DNA from: a virus
Reading direction: 5' to 3' (one strand)
Length of the DNA stretch: 28,646 nt
IMG/VR virus record: IMGVR_UViG_3300000477_000008
Span: 1-28,646 of that record
Position 1 is the first letter of the stretch, and every line of letters begins with the position of its first letter. This document shows, one piece after another, positions 13,794-20,146 of the stretch. The translations under genes were made by a program, and so were the position numbers. Under the pieces are notes generated by a model that saw nothing but the letters and a program-made list of their open reading frames with translations, was not told the origin of the DNA and searched no databases.

Positions 13794-14023
13794 GATCCAA
13801 CAGGCAGGAAGCCCACGACTTTAGTCGTGGGATGAATGCCGTTAATTTTATATATCTAACAGTCGATACTATTATGTGCAAGGGCACTCCCTCCGGGAGC
13901 AAACGGTTATTATGCACATATCTACGGGCTGCCCTATCAACCAGCCTATCGCACTCCGCTTTGATTCTATTGGGATCAAAGAGATGGAAGGGCAAACCAA
14001 TGACTTTAGTCGTCGGTAGTTGA
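13794..14023 (+). mobile_element. IS200/IS605-like mini-element without transposase (PATE/MITE)
   Basis: The left part has an 8-bp perfect hairpin CCCACGAC-TTTA-GTCGTGGG (13812-13831), preceded by GGAAG and followed by ATGAATGCC, the hallmark end hairpin of IS200/IS605 elements. The right part has CCAATGAC-TTTA-GTCGTCGG (14001-14016 for the loop side), same loop, followed by TAGTTGA. Between them is a nested fold: TATGTGCA (13873-13880) pairs with TGCACATA (13913-13920), enclosing CTCCC/GGGAG. No transposase or tnpB frame remains. TTCAC (13789-13793) flanks the left end and could be the target/TAM side. Boundaries are my estimate, chosen because this 230-bp removal restores the interrupted reading frame. 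Confidence 0.7.
13865..14016 (+). ncRNA. omegaRNA-like structured segment in the mini-element
   Basis: Nested inverted repeats (8-bp stem 13873-13880/13913-13920; inner 5-bp stem 13887-13891/13895-13899) and a terminal hairpin (13997-14016) resemble the scaffold RNAs that overlap the 3' ends of tnpB in IS200/IS605 elements. In those the guide is the sequence after the right end, here the protease gene. No tnpB is present in the window, so any RNA would depend on a protein encoded elsewhere. The RNA itself is not demonstrated. Confidence 0.35.
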
Positions 14024-15037
14024 TCGTGCTGCTGGTTTCCGGGTTAATGCAAAACTCCCGGAATCTCCTCCTTGTAACATCGAAATTCTTGTAAGGAATA
14101 CATGGGAAAATTCTACTACAACACCAAAAGCAAATCCTACACGGATTGTTGCAGAAGTGTCATTAATGGTTGATTCAGTAAACCCGGTTGTTCTACCAGA
14201 TTTTACTACACGCATGCCCCATTCAGGTTCTACAATGTCGTATCCACACGGATAAAACCCGTATTTGGCTAGTTCAGACCCCCGACAACCTATCGAAGTT
14301 TCGCTCGACCCCGCAAAAAATAATCCCACAAAGTTGTGTTCGCGGGGTCGGACATCATCAATAAATTCGTTTACAAACCCGTCACAGGTAGATATAGTGC
14401 CAACGGCAAAATCAATCGTGTTTTCAATATCCGCAACCTTTTCGACACGGGTAGTCCTGCCAAATGCTTCCGCAACCCCGTTCAGGAACTTCACCACCCT
14501 ATCAGCGATATTACAATCGGGCTCGTAATTCACCGGGAACAACTGTTGATGCCAGTAGTAATGACCGATAACATCATTTTCGCCCCCGCCGTCATAACGC
14601 CCGGGTTGTATCCACCGGGTATCTCCATTTTTCTGTTCTTCATGGGTTAGCATGGCATCTTGAGTTCCTACATGAGCATTTGTTCCAATATAGATGTTCC
14701 CGTCATCATCATGGAAAAACCCACCAAGGGTTCCTGCAGAAATATTCCAATGTCCCATTGATACTCCTTTAACAAGGGGACGGTGTCTTCTTGTTCTTAA
14801 TGCACGAACAACCCCGATTTCAACGACATCAGTTTGAACTCCATCTACTATCATTGGAATCAAGTATTTTGGATGTAACAAGTTTCTTGCCACTTTATGT
14901 CTTACATACACCCGGATACATGGAGTTTCTTCATGTGTTTCTCCACCAATTATCTTCGGCATATATTCTTCTGAAATGCCGTTCACATTTGGGTATTTTT
15001 TAAGTTCTGTCCATATTTCTTTGAAATTAGATATCAT
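14006..15037 (-). CDS. Trypsin-fold serine protease, C-terminally interrupted
   Basis: The N-terminal and catalytic parts of a chymotrypsin/Nal1-like protease are present. Counting from an upstream GTG (subtract 3 for the chosen start), the catalytic set is GTNAHV (H125), IDFAVG (D212) and GGDSGS (S329), plus the family motif VKSGRTTGFT (281-290). The chosen start, ATG 15037, has GGAG at 8-nt spacing. The frame ends with a short tail (ALTRKPAARSTTDD) whose last codons and stop come from the mini-element, so the closing beta-strands and helix after the catalytic serine are missing. Such proteases could process virion proteins or act on host factors. The interruption makes activity doubtful unless the element is removed. 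Confidence 0.75.
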   Translation of the reverse strand: MISNFKEIWTELKKYPNVNGISEEYMPKIIGGETHEETPCIRVYVRHKVARNLLHPKYLIPMIVDGVQTDVVEIGVVRALRTRRHRPLVKGVSMGHWNISAGTLGGFFHDDDGNIYIGTNAHVGTQDAMLTHEEQKNGDTRWIQPGRYDGGGENDVIGHYYWHQQLFPVNYEPDCNIADRVVKFLNGVAEAFGRTTRVEKVADIENTIDFAVGTISTCDGFVNEFIDDVRPREHNFVGLFFAGSSETSIGCRGSELAKYGFYPCGYDIVEPEWGMRVVKSGRTTGFTESTINDTSATIRVGFAFGVVVEFSHVFLTRISMLQGGDSGSFALTRKPAARSTTDD

Positions 15038-15042
15038 TTGTA

Positions 15043-15711
15043 TCACTCCTTTATATGGGTTTCAGCTACTTTCGCCCCTGTTCTTGTTAATTTCCATCGC
15101 CTCAACCTATGAGGTTTTTTTGAGGTTGTATGTTTGGGTTTAACATGCTTGAGCATACCAATTAATCGGAATGCTCGAAGTGCATTAGGGGATGTTTTTA
15201 TTCCAACTTGTTCTAAATCTTGAAACATAAATACATTTTCAGTCCCGAACTTCAAATATATTTGGACTAAAACGTCTATATTCTTTTTTCTGGTCAAATA
15301 TCCACCTCTGGCAAAGCCTAATACCCCGTCTACATAAAGATGTTGTCCTTTATCCAAATGTTTGGGAATGTGTTTTGGCCATCGAGCTATACATTTGTAT
15401 GGTTGCAGGTGTTCTGGCACTCGAATGGGTATTCCGTGTCGTCTGAGTGCATAGGTAATGGTTGATTCACCACAACCAATGGTTGCAGCTATATCTCTTG
15501 TTGATCTTCCATCTGTTATATATTCTTCGTATAACCACTGTTTATCTTCCAGTTCTGGTATCTCTTTCCAAGGTTTTCTTACCGGAATACCGAGTTTTTT
15601 CATTAAATTCGATATATAGGGTTGTGATACACTACATTCTTTAGCTATTTCAGAAGTCGTTTTTCTGAGTCCCCAATATGAATCCCACAAATATAACGCC
15701 GATATTCCCAT
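15043..15711 (-). CDS. Two-HTH DNA-binding protein, long paralogue
   Basis: This 222-residue protein has two helix-turn-helix units: TTSEIAKECSVSQPYISNLMKKLGIPVRKP (about residues 18-47) and STRDIAATIGCGESTITYALRRHGIPIRVP (69-98), separated by PELEDKQWLYEEYIT. The C-terminal ~110 residues look like a further winged-helix domain (VLVQIYLKFGTENVFMFQDLEQVGIKTSPNALRAFRLIGMLKHVK...RRWKLTRTGAKVAE). It is probably a transcriptional regulator or a site-binding protein. The first 100 residues align with the next upstream gene, which lacks the C-terminal domain. AGGATG at about 6-nt spacing supports the start. It overlaps the protease gene's upstream GTG region but not the chosen ATG. Confidence 0.75.
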   Translation of the reverse strand: MGISALYLWDSYWGLRKTTSEIAKECSVSQPYISNLMKKLGIPVRKPWKEIPELEDKQWLYEEYITDGRSTRDIAATIGCGESTITYALRRHGIPIRVPEHLQPYKCIARWPKHIPKHLDKGQHLYVDGVLGFARGGYLTRKKNIDVLVQIYLKFGTENVFMFQDLEQVGIKTSPNALRAFRLIGMLKHVKPKHTTSKKPHRLRRWKLTRTGAKVAETHIKE

Positions 15712-15715
15712 AATT

Positions 15716-16099
15716 TCATCCTGTTATTTCATCAAGTGCTTTAGCAAGTTCGGGGTTCCGAACCCGTAATTCAACAGCCCTGCCCCACCGATAAGCTGGT
15801 TCACGAACTGGTAGTTTATGTCTATGTAATGCCAGATTAACTGTAGAACGAGAACAGCCAAGTATCTTGGCTATTTTGTGAATAGATAAGTTTTTAGTGA
15901 TATAATGGTCATACACCCATTGTTTATCATGTAATTCGGGGTATCCTTCTGCATAACGATTGTGCCGGGTAGGAACTCCATATCTTCGAAAATCCCGTGA
16001 TATTTTTGCTGCAGATATGTTAGTTTCTTTAGATATCCATTTTATCGGTTTTTCTAATCCCCAATATACGTCCCACAAATAAGATTCGGTAATTGTCAT
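15716..16099 (-). CDS. Two-HTH DNA-binding protein, short paralogue
   Basis: This 127-residue protein begins MTITESYLWDVYWGLEKPIKWISKETNISAAKISRDFRRYGVPTR and continues with ELHDKQWVYDHYITKNLSIHKIAKILGCSRSTVNLALHRHKLPVREP, giving two HTH units in the same order and spacing as its downstream neighbour (15043-15711). The pair shares xLYLWDxYWGL, EL-DKQW-Y--YIT and the GCxxSTxxxALxRHxxPxR signature, so a local duplication is clear. The C-terminal winged domain of the longer paralogue is missing here. It likely binds DNA, with a role in gene control or site recognition. It overlaps the upstream gene by 4 nt. Confidence 0.75.
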   Translation of the reverse strand: MTITESYLWDVYWGLEKPIKWISKETNISAAKISRDFRRYGVPTRHNRYAEGYPELHDKQWVYDHYITKNLSIHKIAKILGCSRSTVNLALHRHKLPVREPAYRWGRAVELRVRNPELAKALDEITG

Positions 16100-16314
16100 G
16101 TCCTATTTGCCTCCATTACAGGTAAAGGACATTCATCACACGAACCGCCCCAATTATCATCATGTCTGCATACATATCGTGATACTTCATCTTTACGATA
16201 CGGACATTTTCTTTTATCAACAACCAGAATATACCTCGGCGGTCTGAATTTATATGTCCTTTTTACAACAGGAATCTGGTTGCCTGTTACTGGATTATTG
16301 ATATATTGTGTCAT
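16096..16314 (-). CDS. Small protein with Cys/His zinc-like site
   Basis: ATG 16314 (MTQYINNPVTG) forms an ATGA overlap with the upstream stop and is preferred to the longer frame beginning at 16347. The 72-residue protein has RKCPYRKDEVSRYVCRHDDNWGGSCDECPLPVME, a C...C...CxxC set that probably binds one metal ion. It ends with a 4-nt overlap into the short HTH gene. The function is unknown; it resembles other small accessory zinc proteins in this genome. Confidence 0.65.
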   Translation of the reverse strand: MTQYINNPVTGNQIPVVKRTYKFRPPRYILVVDKRKCPYRKDEVSRYVCRHDDNWGGSCDECPLPVMEANRT

Positions 16315-16565
16315 TTTGAATTCCCAAATGTCACAAATGCCTGCCATTCAGAGCCGTCTTCATTTTTTAACGTGATCTGATTATGCGAAAATTCGTTTAC
16401 AGTCACGGTCTGTATCCCAGTTCCACTACATACAGGACATGGTTTTGATATCTCCGTCCCTGTATATCCTCTTCCTGTATCAACATAACCAGATGCGAAT
16501 ATCGTAGATACTGCACCTGTTCCATTACATACAGAACACCTGATTTTCATACTGTAGGTTTTCAT
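16311..16565 (-). CDS. DnaJ-type Cys-rich zinc-finger protein
   Basis: ATG 16565 (MKTYSMKIRC) overlaps the upstream stop as ATGA and is preceded by GAGAGGAAGG; the open frame to 16601 is longer than the likely gene. The 84-residue product has IRCSVCNGTGAV and PCPVCSGTGIQ, two CxxCxGxG repeats as in the DnaJ central domain, so it probably binds a single zinc ion. Stand-alone proteins of this kind occur widely in phages; the function is unknown. There is no J-domain. Confidence 0.75.
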   Translation of the reverse strand: MKTYSMKIRCSVCNGTGAVSTIFASGYVDTGRGYTGTEISKPCPVCSGTGIQTVTVNEFSHNQITLKNEDGSEWQAFVTFGNSK

Positions 16566-16894
16566 TCCTTCCTCTCCTTTTCCGGGATACAATCGAAGCA
16601 AGCTTTTCCGAGACTATTAAATTCTGTACGATATCTACGACATTCAGCGGTTTCGCCGCAATAATCGCATCGCCCAATGAATCTATCCGGTTTCATTCTT
16701 CTTCCTCCACAATACGGGAAACTTCTGATATCAAGTTTCGGTGGTTCGTATTCGTATTCATCAATCCCGATATATACATCATCATATCGCGTTACCTGTC
16801 GTCCGTGCATATGATCTGTATGTAACGTGATTTCAAGATCGCCGTAATTAGATATGACGTCTTCTAATCTCTTTATTAATTCGGATGTTTTCAT
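16562..16894 (-). CDS. Small protein with C-terminal zinc finger
   Basis: This 110-residue protein starts MKTSELIKRLEDVISNYGDLEITLHTDHMHGRQV, the 'LIxxLExxxxxYGDLEIxxxxD' opening that I know from many phage proteins of unknown function. The C-terminal half carries RCDYCGETAECRRY...GKACFDCI, a probable four-Cys zinc site. It overlaps its upstream neighbour by 4 nt and its downstream neighbour by 4 nt. No enzymatic signature is visible. The two-part layout suggests an adaptor or regulatory role, which is inference. Confidence 0.7.
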   Translation of the reverse strand: MKTSELIKRLEDVISNYGDLEITLHTDHMHGRQVTRYDDVYIGIDEYEYEPPKLDIRSFPYCGGRRMKPDRFIGRCDYCGETAECRRYRTEFNSLGKACFDCIPEKERKE

Positions 16895-17151
16895 TCTTCT
16901 TCCTCCATTGGTAATTCAAGAATCTTTTTCCATCCCGGAACATCTGTCTTTTCTGAGCCCGCCCATCCTTTATCAATTGCTTCTTGTATCTCGGTTTTAA
17001 TAATCTCTTTTTTACGGTATGATAATGTATCCCAACTGTCGGTAAGGACTTGAATAGCCAGTCCCGGCATCATTGACCTGCGACCCAATGAATATCTAAA
17101 AAACCCGATCAGAATCATCCATTGGTCAATATCTCTACAATCCAGTTTCAT
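16891..17151 (-). CDS. Conserved hypothetical phage protein
   Basis: This 86-residue protein has DIDQWMILIGFFRYSLGRRSMMPGLAIQVLTDSWDTLSYRKKEIIKTEIQEAIDKG, a helical pattern (RYSLGRRSxMP) that I recall from phage contigs as a protein of unknown function. It overlaps the methylase gene by 4 nt and the next gene by 4 nt. It has no Cys pair, membrane segment or catalytic motif. It is a compact, probably soluble, all-helical protein. Confidence 0.7.
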   Translation of the reverse strand: MKLDCRDIDQWMILIGFFRYSLGRRSMMPGLAIQVLTDSWDTLSYRKKEIIKTEIQEAIDKGWAGSEKTDVPGWKKILELPMEEEE

Positions 17152-17639
17152 TTATACCTCCTCCATACTGTTCCCCATTCAGAGAACACCTTAACGAATT
17201 TCTCCGTATTCTGCCCCAAATAAAAAATAGCTGATGGAAACGGTGCAGAATGGTTGTGACCACTAAATTTGAGCCTGCCTTGTATTGCACACCAAGGATA
17301 TTTTGTAAGTAATGCAAACCACCGGGTATCAGTTCTCGCTGGAACCAATACAATCGCTTCTGTCACATTTCCAATGTTGTATTCATAAATTACCTTTTCA
17401 ATCCATTTTTTTATTTCTTTTCCATATGGTGGGTTCATGTAAACCCGTCCATACCAGTTTTGTTCCAATCCGTTGCTCCATTCTGTATAATACATCTTAG
17501 CCGGAACAGGTGCAAGTACTAAAGGTGAACACGGATCGAGATCAATCATTCCCATAACCTGCAACACTGAATCTATCAGTTCTGGTGGGGTTATCCAGTC
17601 TGATTTCTGTGAAGTCATCATACCTTTATGTTTGTTCAT
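17148..17639 (-). CDS. Phage DNA N6-adenine methyltransferase (Dam-like)
   Basis: This 163-residue protein belongs to the phage Dam family: SDWITPPELIDSVL, IDLDPCSP (DLDP at residues 33-36, cofactor-binding strand), TEWSNGLEQNW and YMNPPYGKEIKKWI with the catalytic NPPY at 69-72. The family transfers methyl from SAM to adenine N6, often at GATC, and in viruses protects genomes from host restriction. The length is normal for the family. The ATG overlaps the upstream paralogue gene by 4 nt, and GGAG lies 9 nt away. The target site is not readable from the protein. Confidence 0.9.
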   Translation of the reverse strand: MNKHKGMMTSQKSDWITPPELIDSVLQVMGMIDLDPCSPLVLAPVPAKMYYTEWSNGLEQNWYGRVYMNPPYGKEIKKWIEKVIYEYNIGNVTEAIVLVPARTDTRWFALLTKYPWCAIQGRLKFSGHNHSAPFPSAIFYLGQNTEKFVKVFSEWGTVWRRYK

Positions 17640-18076
17640 ATGTCAATCTCCGCATCATTGATATAATAATCATTTATTTCACGAATAGACGGTTTAAACT
17701 TCAATTTAAAAGATGCGTCATATTCTGCCTGTAATTCAACCGCTCTTTGAAACGCTTCATCACGATTTGAGTGAAACTCTTGTAACTCAGTATAAGCGCT
17801 GATATTGATATCGTGTCCTCTGATAATGGGAATAACAACCACTCTGACACGGTATTCTACTTTTTTACCTTCTGAATGGTGAGCTTTACTTAATACAATG
17901 GTTCTCTTGTATGTTGCTGCATCCAAAAGATACATCTGTTCTTTTATCGCCGTTTTAAACTCTTCAATAGTCCTGATATCATCAATACATCCTTTTAACA
18001 GCGATTCAAGCCGTTTTCTATCGAATTCGTGATAAATTTTATCTCTCGCTGCAGGACTATAATCGGATAGCATCAT
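17636..18076 (-). CDS. Hypothetical protein, paralogue of 18399-18875
   Basis: This 146-residue protein has an N-terminal coiled-coil-like helix (FDRKRLESLLKGCIDDIRTIEEFKTAIKEQMYLL), then VEYRVRVVVIPIIRG, then FQRAVELQAEYDASFKLKFKPSIREINDYYINDAEIDI. It aligns over its whole length with the gene at 18399-18875: (F/Y)DxKR, VEYRV--(V/I)V(I/V)P(I/V)I, a C-terminal RAxxLxxxY/W region, KPxxxE(I/M)xxY and DAEI/DSEI endings. The two flank the NrdD-like gene. The function is unknown; no catalytic motif is seen. It overlaps both neighbours by 4 nt. Confidence 0.75.
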   Translation of the reverse strand: MMLSDYSPAARDKIYHEFDRKRLESLLKGCIDDIRTIEEFKTAIKEQMYLLDAATYKRTIVLSKAHHSEGKKVEYRVRVVVIPIIRGHDINISAYTELQEFHSNRDEAFQRAVELQAEYDASFKLKFKPSIREINDYYINDAEIDI

Positions 18077-18402
18077 GATATTTCGTATCTCCTCCTGTCT
18101 TTAAACTCTTGTTTTTTCGCAACGTTCCATCCACCGCCCTTATCTGAGCCAACGGCGCTTATGTAGCCGGTTATTCTAGAGTACAGTTCTACGTTATGAC
18201 TTTTACAGGGACATACTCTTTCCCCACACACATCACACACATTCATCTCATACGATACTGGCTCGGCGCATGTACAAACTCCATCAGCTTCGCACATTTC
18301 GGTTAAGAAAGTGCTGGATTTGCATACAGGACATGCTCCATCTTCTTCTAAATCGGTATCTGAAATGATTAATAAACAATCTGAACATTTATATCGCGTC
18401 AT
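18073..18402 (-). CDS. Stand-alone NrdD glycyl-radical domain with zinc ribbons
   Basis: This 109-residue protein ends like the C-terminus of anaerobic (class III) ribonucleotide reductase: CDVCGERVCPCKSHNVELYSRITGYI, a gap, then GWNVAKKQEFKDRRRYEIS. The radical-bearing glycine would be G79 in SRITGY, 30 residues from the end, the usual distance in NrdD. C56, C59, C64 and C66 match the zinc site just before it, with somewhat closer spacing. The first ~45 residues hold another CxxC...CxxC (C6, C9, C24, C27), not part of normal NrdD. The catalytic barrel (about 550 residues) is absent. By analogy with YfiD/GrcA it may replace a damaged radical domain of a host or viral NrdD; this is inference. 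It lies between two paralogous genes with 4-nt overlaps. Confidence 0.75.
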   Translation of the reverse strand: MTRYKCSDCLLIISDTDLEEDGACPVCKSSTFLTEMCEADGVCTCAEPVSYEMNVCDVCGERVCPCKSHNVELYSRITGYISAVGSDKGGGWNVAKKQEFKDRRRYEIS

Positions 18403-18875
18403 AATTTAATCTCCGAATCGTAAATATTGTATTTATCCATCTCTTTTTTCGTTGGTTGAAACCGGATTATCCGTGCTGCAAGATGTTGTGACTGCAACCA
18501 TGTTGCCCGTTCAAGTGCAATTGCACGCCCCGGCATCCCGTCTAGATCATGCGAATTAGGGGTTGCTGGATATTCTTCTGATATTTCTGTCCATGCACCA
18601 TCACGATATTCTGTATTACCAATAACGGGAACTACTATTAGATCCACCCTGTATTCGACATGACCGAAATACGATTTACCTTTCCGAACAGTAACCGTTT
18701 TATTATATTCAATACCTTTAATAATATCCAGTTGTTTTTCACATGACCAGATATATGCCCGAATCTGTTCAATATCCTGCCGGGCATTGGTAATATACCC
18801 ATTAATTCGCTTTTGGTCGTATTCACAACATACACGATCAATAGAGTTACGTCCATATTCGTTCCATACTGACAT
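18399..18875 (-). CDS. Hypothetical protein, paralogue of 17636-18076
   Basis: This 158-residue protein shares its layout with 17636-18076: CEYDQKRINGYITNARQDIEQIRAYIWSCEKQLDII (helix), VEYRVDLIVVPVIGNT, GRAIALERATWLQSQHLAARIIRFQPTKKEMDKYNIYDSEIKL. It also has a short loop insertion (PATPNSHDLDGMPG). The conserved VEYRV strand and C-terminal RxxxLxxxx..F.P...E...Y.I.D.EI pattern show common origin. The start is ATG 18875, 4 nt after the upstream stop. Function unknown; the protein may form a complex with its paralogue, which is speculation. Confidence 0.75.
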   Translation of the reverse strand: MSVWNEYGRNSIDRVCCEYDQKRINGYITNARQDIEQIRAYIWSCEKQLDIIKGIEYNKTVTVRKGKSYFGHVEYRVDLIVVPVIGNTEYRDGAWTEISEEYPATPNSHDLDGMPGRAIALERATWLQSQHLAARIIRFQPTKKEMDKYNIYDSEIKL

Positions 18876-18879
18876 ACAA

Positions 18880-19062
18880 TTATCTCCTCACATGACGTTC
18901 ATCAGTCCAAGGCTGTGACCGTTTAATGAATTCACATTCTACAACTTTACACCAGAAAATCATCACCGGGCGGTTCATATGTCCGTGCCAATCTCTTGTA
19001 ATTCGGGGGAGTGCATTCTGACACTGGTTACAATCTAATGGTGATATCATTTTTCTACCCAT
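18880..19062 (-). CDS. Small Cys-rich protein
   Basis: The longer frame opens at a GTG that is itself part of the GAGGTG ribosome site, so ATG 19062 (MGRKMISPLDC), 6 nt from GAGGTG, is the likely start. The 60-residue product has CNQCQNALPRITRDWHGHMNRPVMIFWCKVVECEF, a CxxC...C...C pattern that may bind zinc. It is basic and has no other motif. It follows the ASCH-like gene and precedes the first of the two paralogues. Function unknown. Confidence 0.65.
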   Translation of the reverse strand: MGRKMISPLDCNQCQNALPRITRDWHGHMNRPVMIFWCKVVECEFIKRSQPWTDERHVRR

Positions 19063-19064
19063 TA

Positions 19065-19448
19065 TTACCACCTCAATATTTGTGCATCTCCTATGCAGCC
19101 CATTGATAAAAGGACGCTCCGCAATTCTTCCCCTGTTGGTGGATCAATACCGTCAAGACGGGCAATTTCATCCATTGTAACTTCACCCTTCGTTATTTGT
19201 AGAGCAACAACTATATCGGAATATACATCAAACCCTTCGTCATCAATACGGATGTCAATAACTTCGTTCAGTGTGAAATATTCCGTCCTGAAACTCCATT
19301 TGCTTTTGTATGGTGTTCCCTCCCACCCATGAAATGCCACCTGATCGCCTATTTTTAACTTCCAACCTTTTCGTATCGTTTGCCGAATAGTCCCGTTTAT
19401 GACACCCTGTATCTTGGGTTCATAAGTTAAAGGTAGAAACCGTTTCAT
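19065..19448 (-). CDS. ASCH/PUA-like domain protein
   Basis: This 127-residue protein reads MKRFLPLTYEPKIQGVINGTIRQTIRKGWKLKIGDQVAFHGWEG, the ASCH-type pattern: a beta-strand, a G-x-TxRQTIR segment and a KxGDxVxF strand. ASCH domains resemble PUA folds and bind RNA or act on modified nucleosides. The C-terminus (TMDEIARLDGIDPPTGEELRSVLLSM) is helical. Phages often carry such genes in their early accessory sets. It begins directly after the stop of the 50-residue ORF, with no gap. The domain call is fairly good; the substrate is unknown. Confidence 0.7.
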   Translation of the reverse strand: MKRFLPLTYEPKIQGVINGTIRQTIRKGWKLKIGDQVAFHGWEGTPYKSKWSFRTEYFTLNEVIDIRIDDEGFDVYSDIVVALQITKGEVTMDEIARLDGIDPPTGEELRSVLLSMGCIGDAQILRW

Positions 19449-19601
19449 TCAAACCGCCTGTGTTGGTCTATTTAATCTCCAATACCATTCCAGTTTGGAT
19501 TCCAGTTCATGCACCCGGTTCATCCAATATTGAATCTCTTCTTGTTGGGTTTTTAACCGTATCTGCGCCCATTCAGGCAATTCTGTTTCATCGGGTGTCA
19601 T
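19449..19601 (-). CDS. 50-residue coiled-coil-like protein
   Basis: The ORF starts at ATG 19601 (MTPDETELPEWAQIRLKTQQ) and ends with TGA 19449-19451, directly abutting the ASCH-like ATG. AGAGGA lies 5 nt before the ATG. The product is one long helix (KTQQEEIQYWMNRVHELESKL) with heptad-like spacing, then a Trp/Tyr-rich tail. Exact abutment and the ribosome site support a real small gene. The function is unknown. Confidence 0.6.
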   Translation of the reverse strand: MTPDETELPEWAQIRLKTQQEEIQYWMNRVHELESKLEWYWRLNRPTQAV

Positions 19602-19613
19602 TTTTTCCTCTAT

Positions 19614-19871
19614 TTATTCTCTTGATATTTCAAACTCTATTTTAGTAATTCTATCCAATCCAGCAATAATCACATCAGATATCGCTCTACTAAGCGAATT
19701 TGAAATGTGTTCAATATCGGTGTTTAATTTACAATCATACGCTATTATACACCCATCTATCACAGGAAATTCATTTCTTACCACAACTTCTCCCATATCG
19801 TTAATAAACGATATTTTGAGGATAAATTTCTCTTCTTCCTTTGGAAAAAGCATTTTTGTGATTTTATTCAT
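19614..19871 (-). CDS. Hypothetical protein
   Basis: This 85-residue protein (MNKITKMLFPKEEEKFILKISFINDMGEVVVRNEFPVIDGCIIAYDCKL...) is a beta-rich domain followed by a helix (IEHISNSLSRAISDVIIAGLDRI) and a final strand. It has no metal or catalytic motif. It overlaps the DUF551-like gene by 4 nt and is followed 12 nt later by the 50-residue ORF, so it belongs to the same transcript. The family is unknown to me. Confidence 0.6.
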   Translation of the reverse strand: MNKITKMLFPKEEEKFILKISFINDMGEVVVRNEFPVIDGCIIAYDCKLNTDIEHISNSLSRAISDVIIAGLDRITKIEFEISRE

Positions 19872-20146
19872 TCTTCACCCACCTTTGGAAATTCAAACCC
19901 GCGTGATAAACAATAACACCAATGTGTCACTTCTCGTGTTCTACAATAAATCCCTTCTCTGACAATCCGATATATCCCCGGAGTTATGAATTGTGGAGAA
20001 TTTTTATCCCCTGCTGCATATCGTAGATACCCGACCACTACACCCCTTGGAATACCTTTGTTTTCAAGGGGTTCGAGCAAACACAACACATATTTTCGTT
20101 CAGGAGGTAACTTTCCGCCCAATACAAATTTTATCCAGTCTTTCAT
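19868..20146 (-). CDS. DUF551-like protein
   Basis: This 92-residue protein has WIKFVLGGKLPPERKYVLCLLEP near the N-terminus, a central GVVVGYLRY...PQFITPGIYRIV part, and VTHWCYC near the end. The DUF551 pattern is Wxxxx..LPxxxxxVLxx at the start and xxTHWxxLP at the end, so the match is good, although the last LPxPP box is altered (CYCLSRG). The family is common in phages and prophages; its function is unknown. It overlaps both neighbours by 4 nt. Confidence 0.7.
   Translation of the reverse strand: MKDWIKFVLGGKLPPERKYVLCLLEPLENKGIPRGVVVGYLRYAAGDKNSPQFITPGIYRIVREGIYCRTREVTHWCYCLSRGFEFPKVGEE

Noticed and set aside
13768-13995. 75-codon minus-strand frame across the mini-element
   Set aside because: It runs through the hairpins and nested inverted repeats of the element; it resembles no transposase and is best explained by chance.
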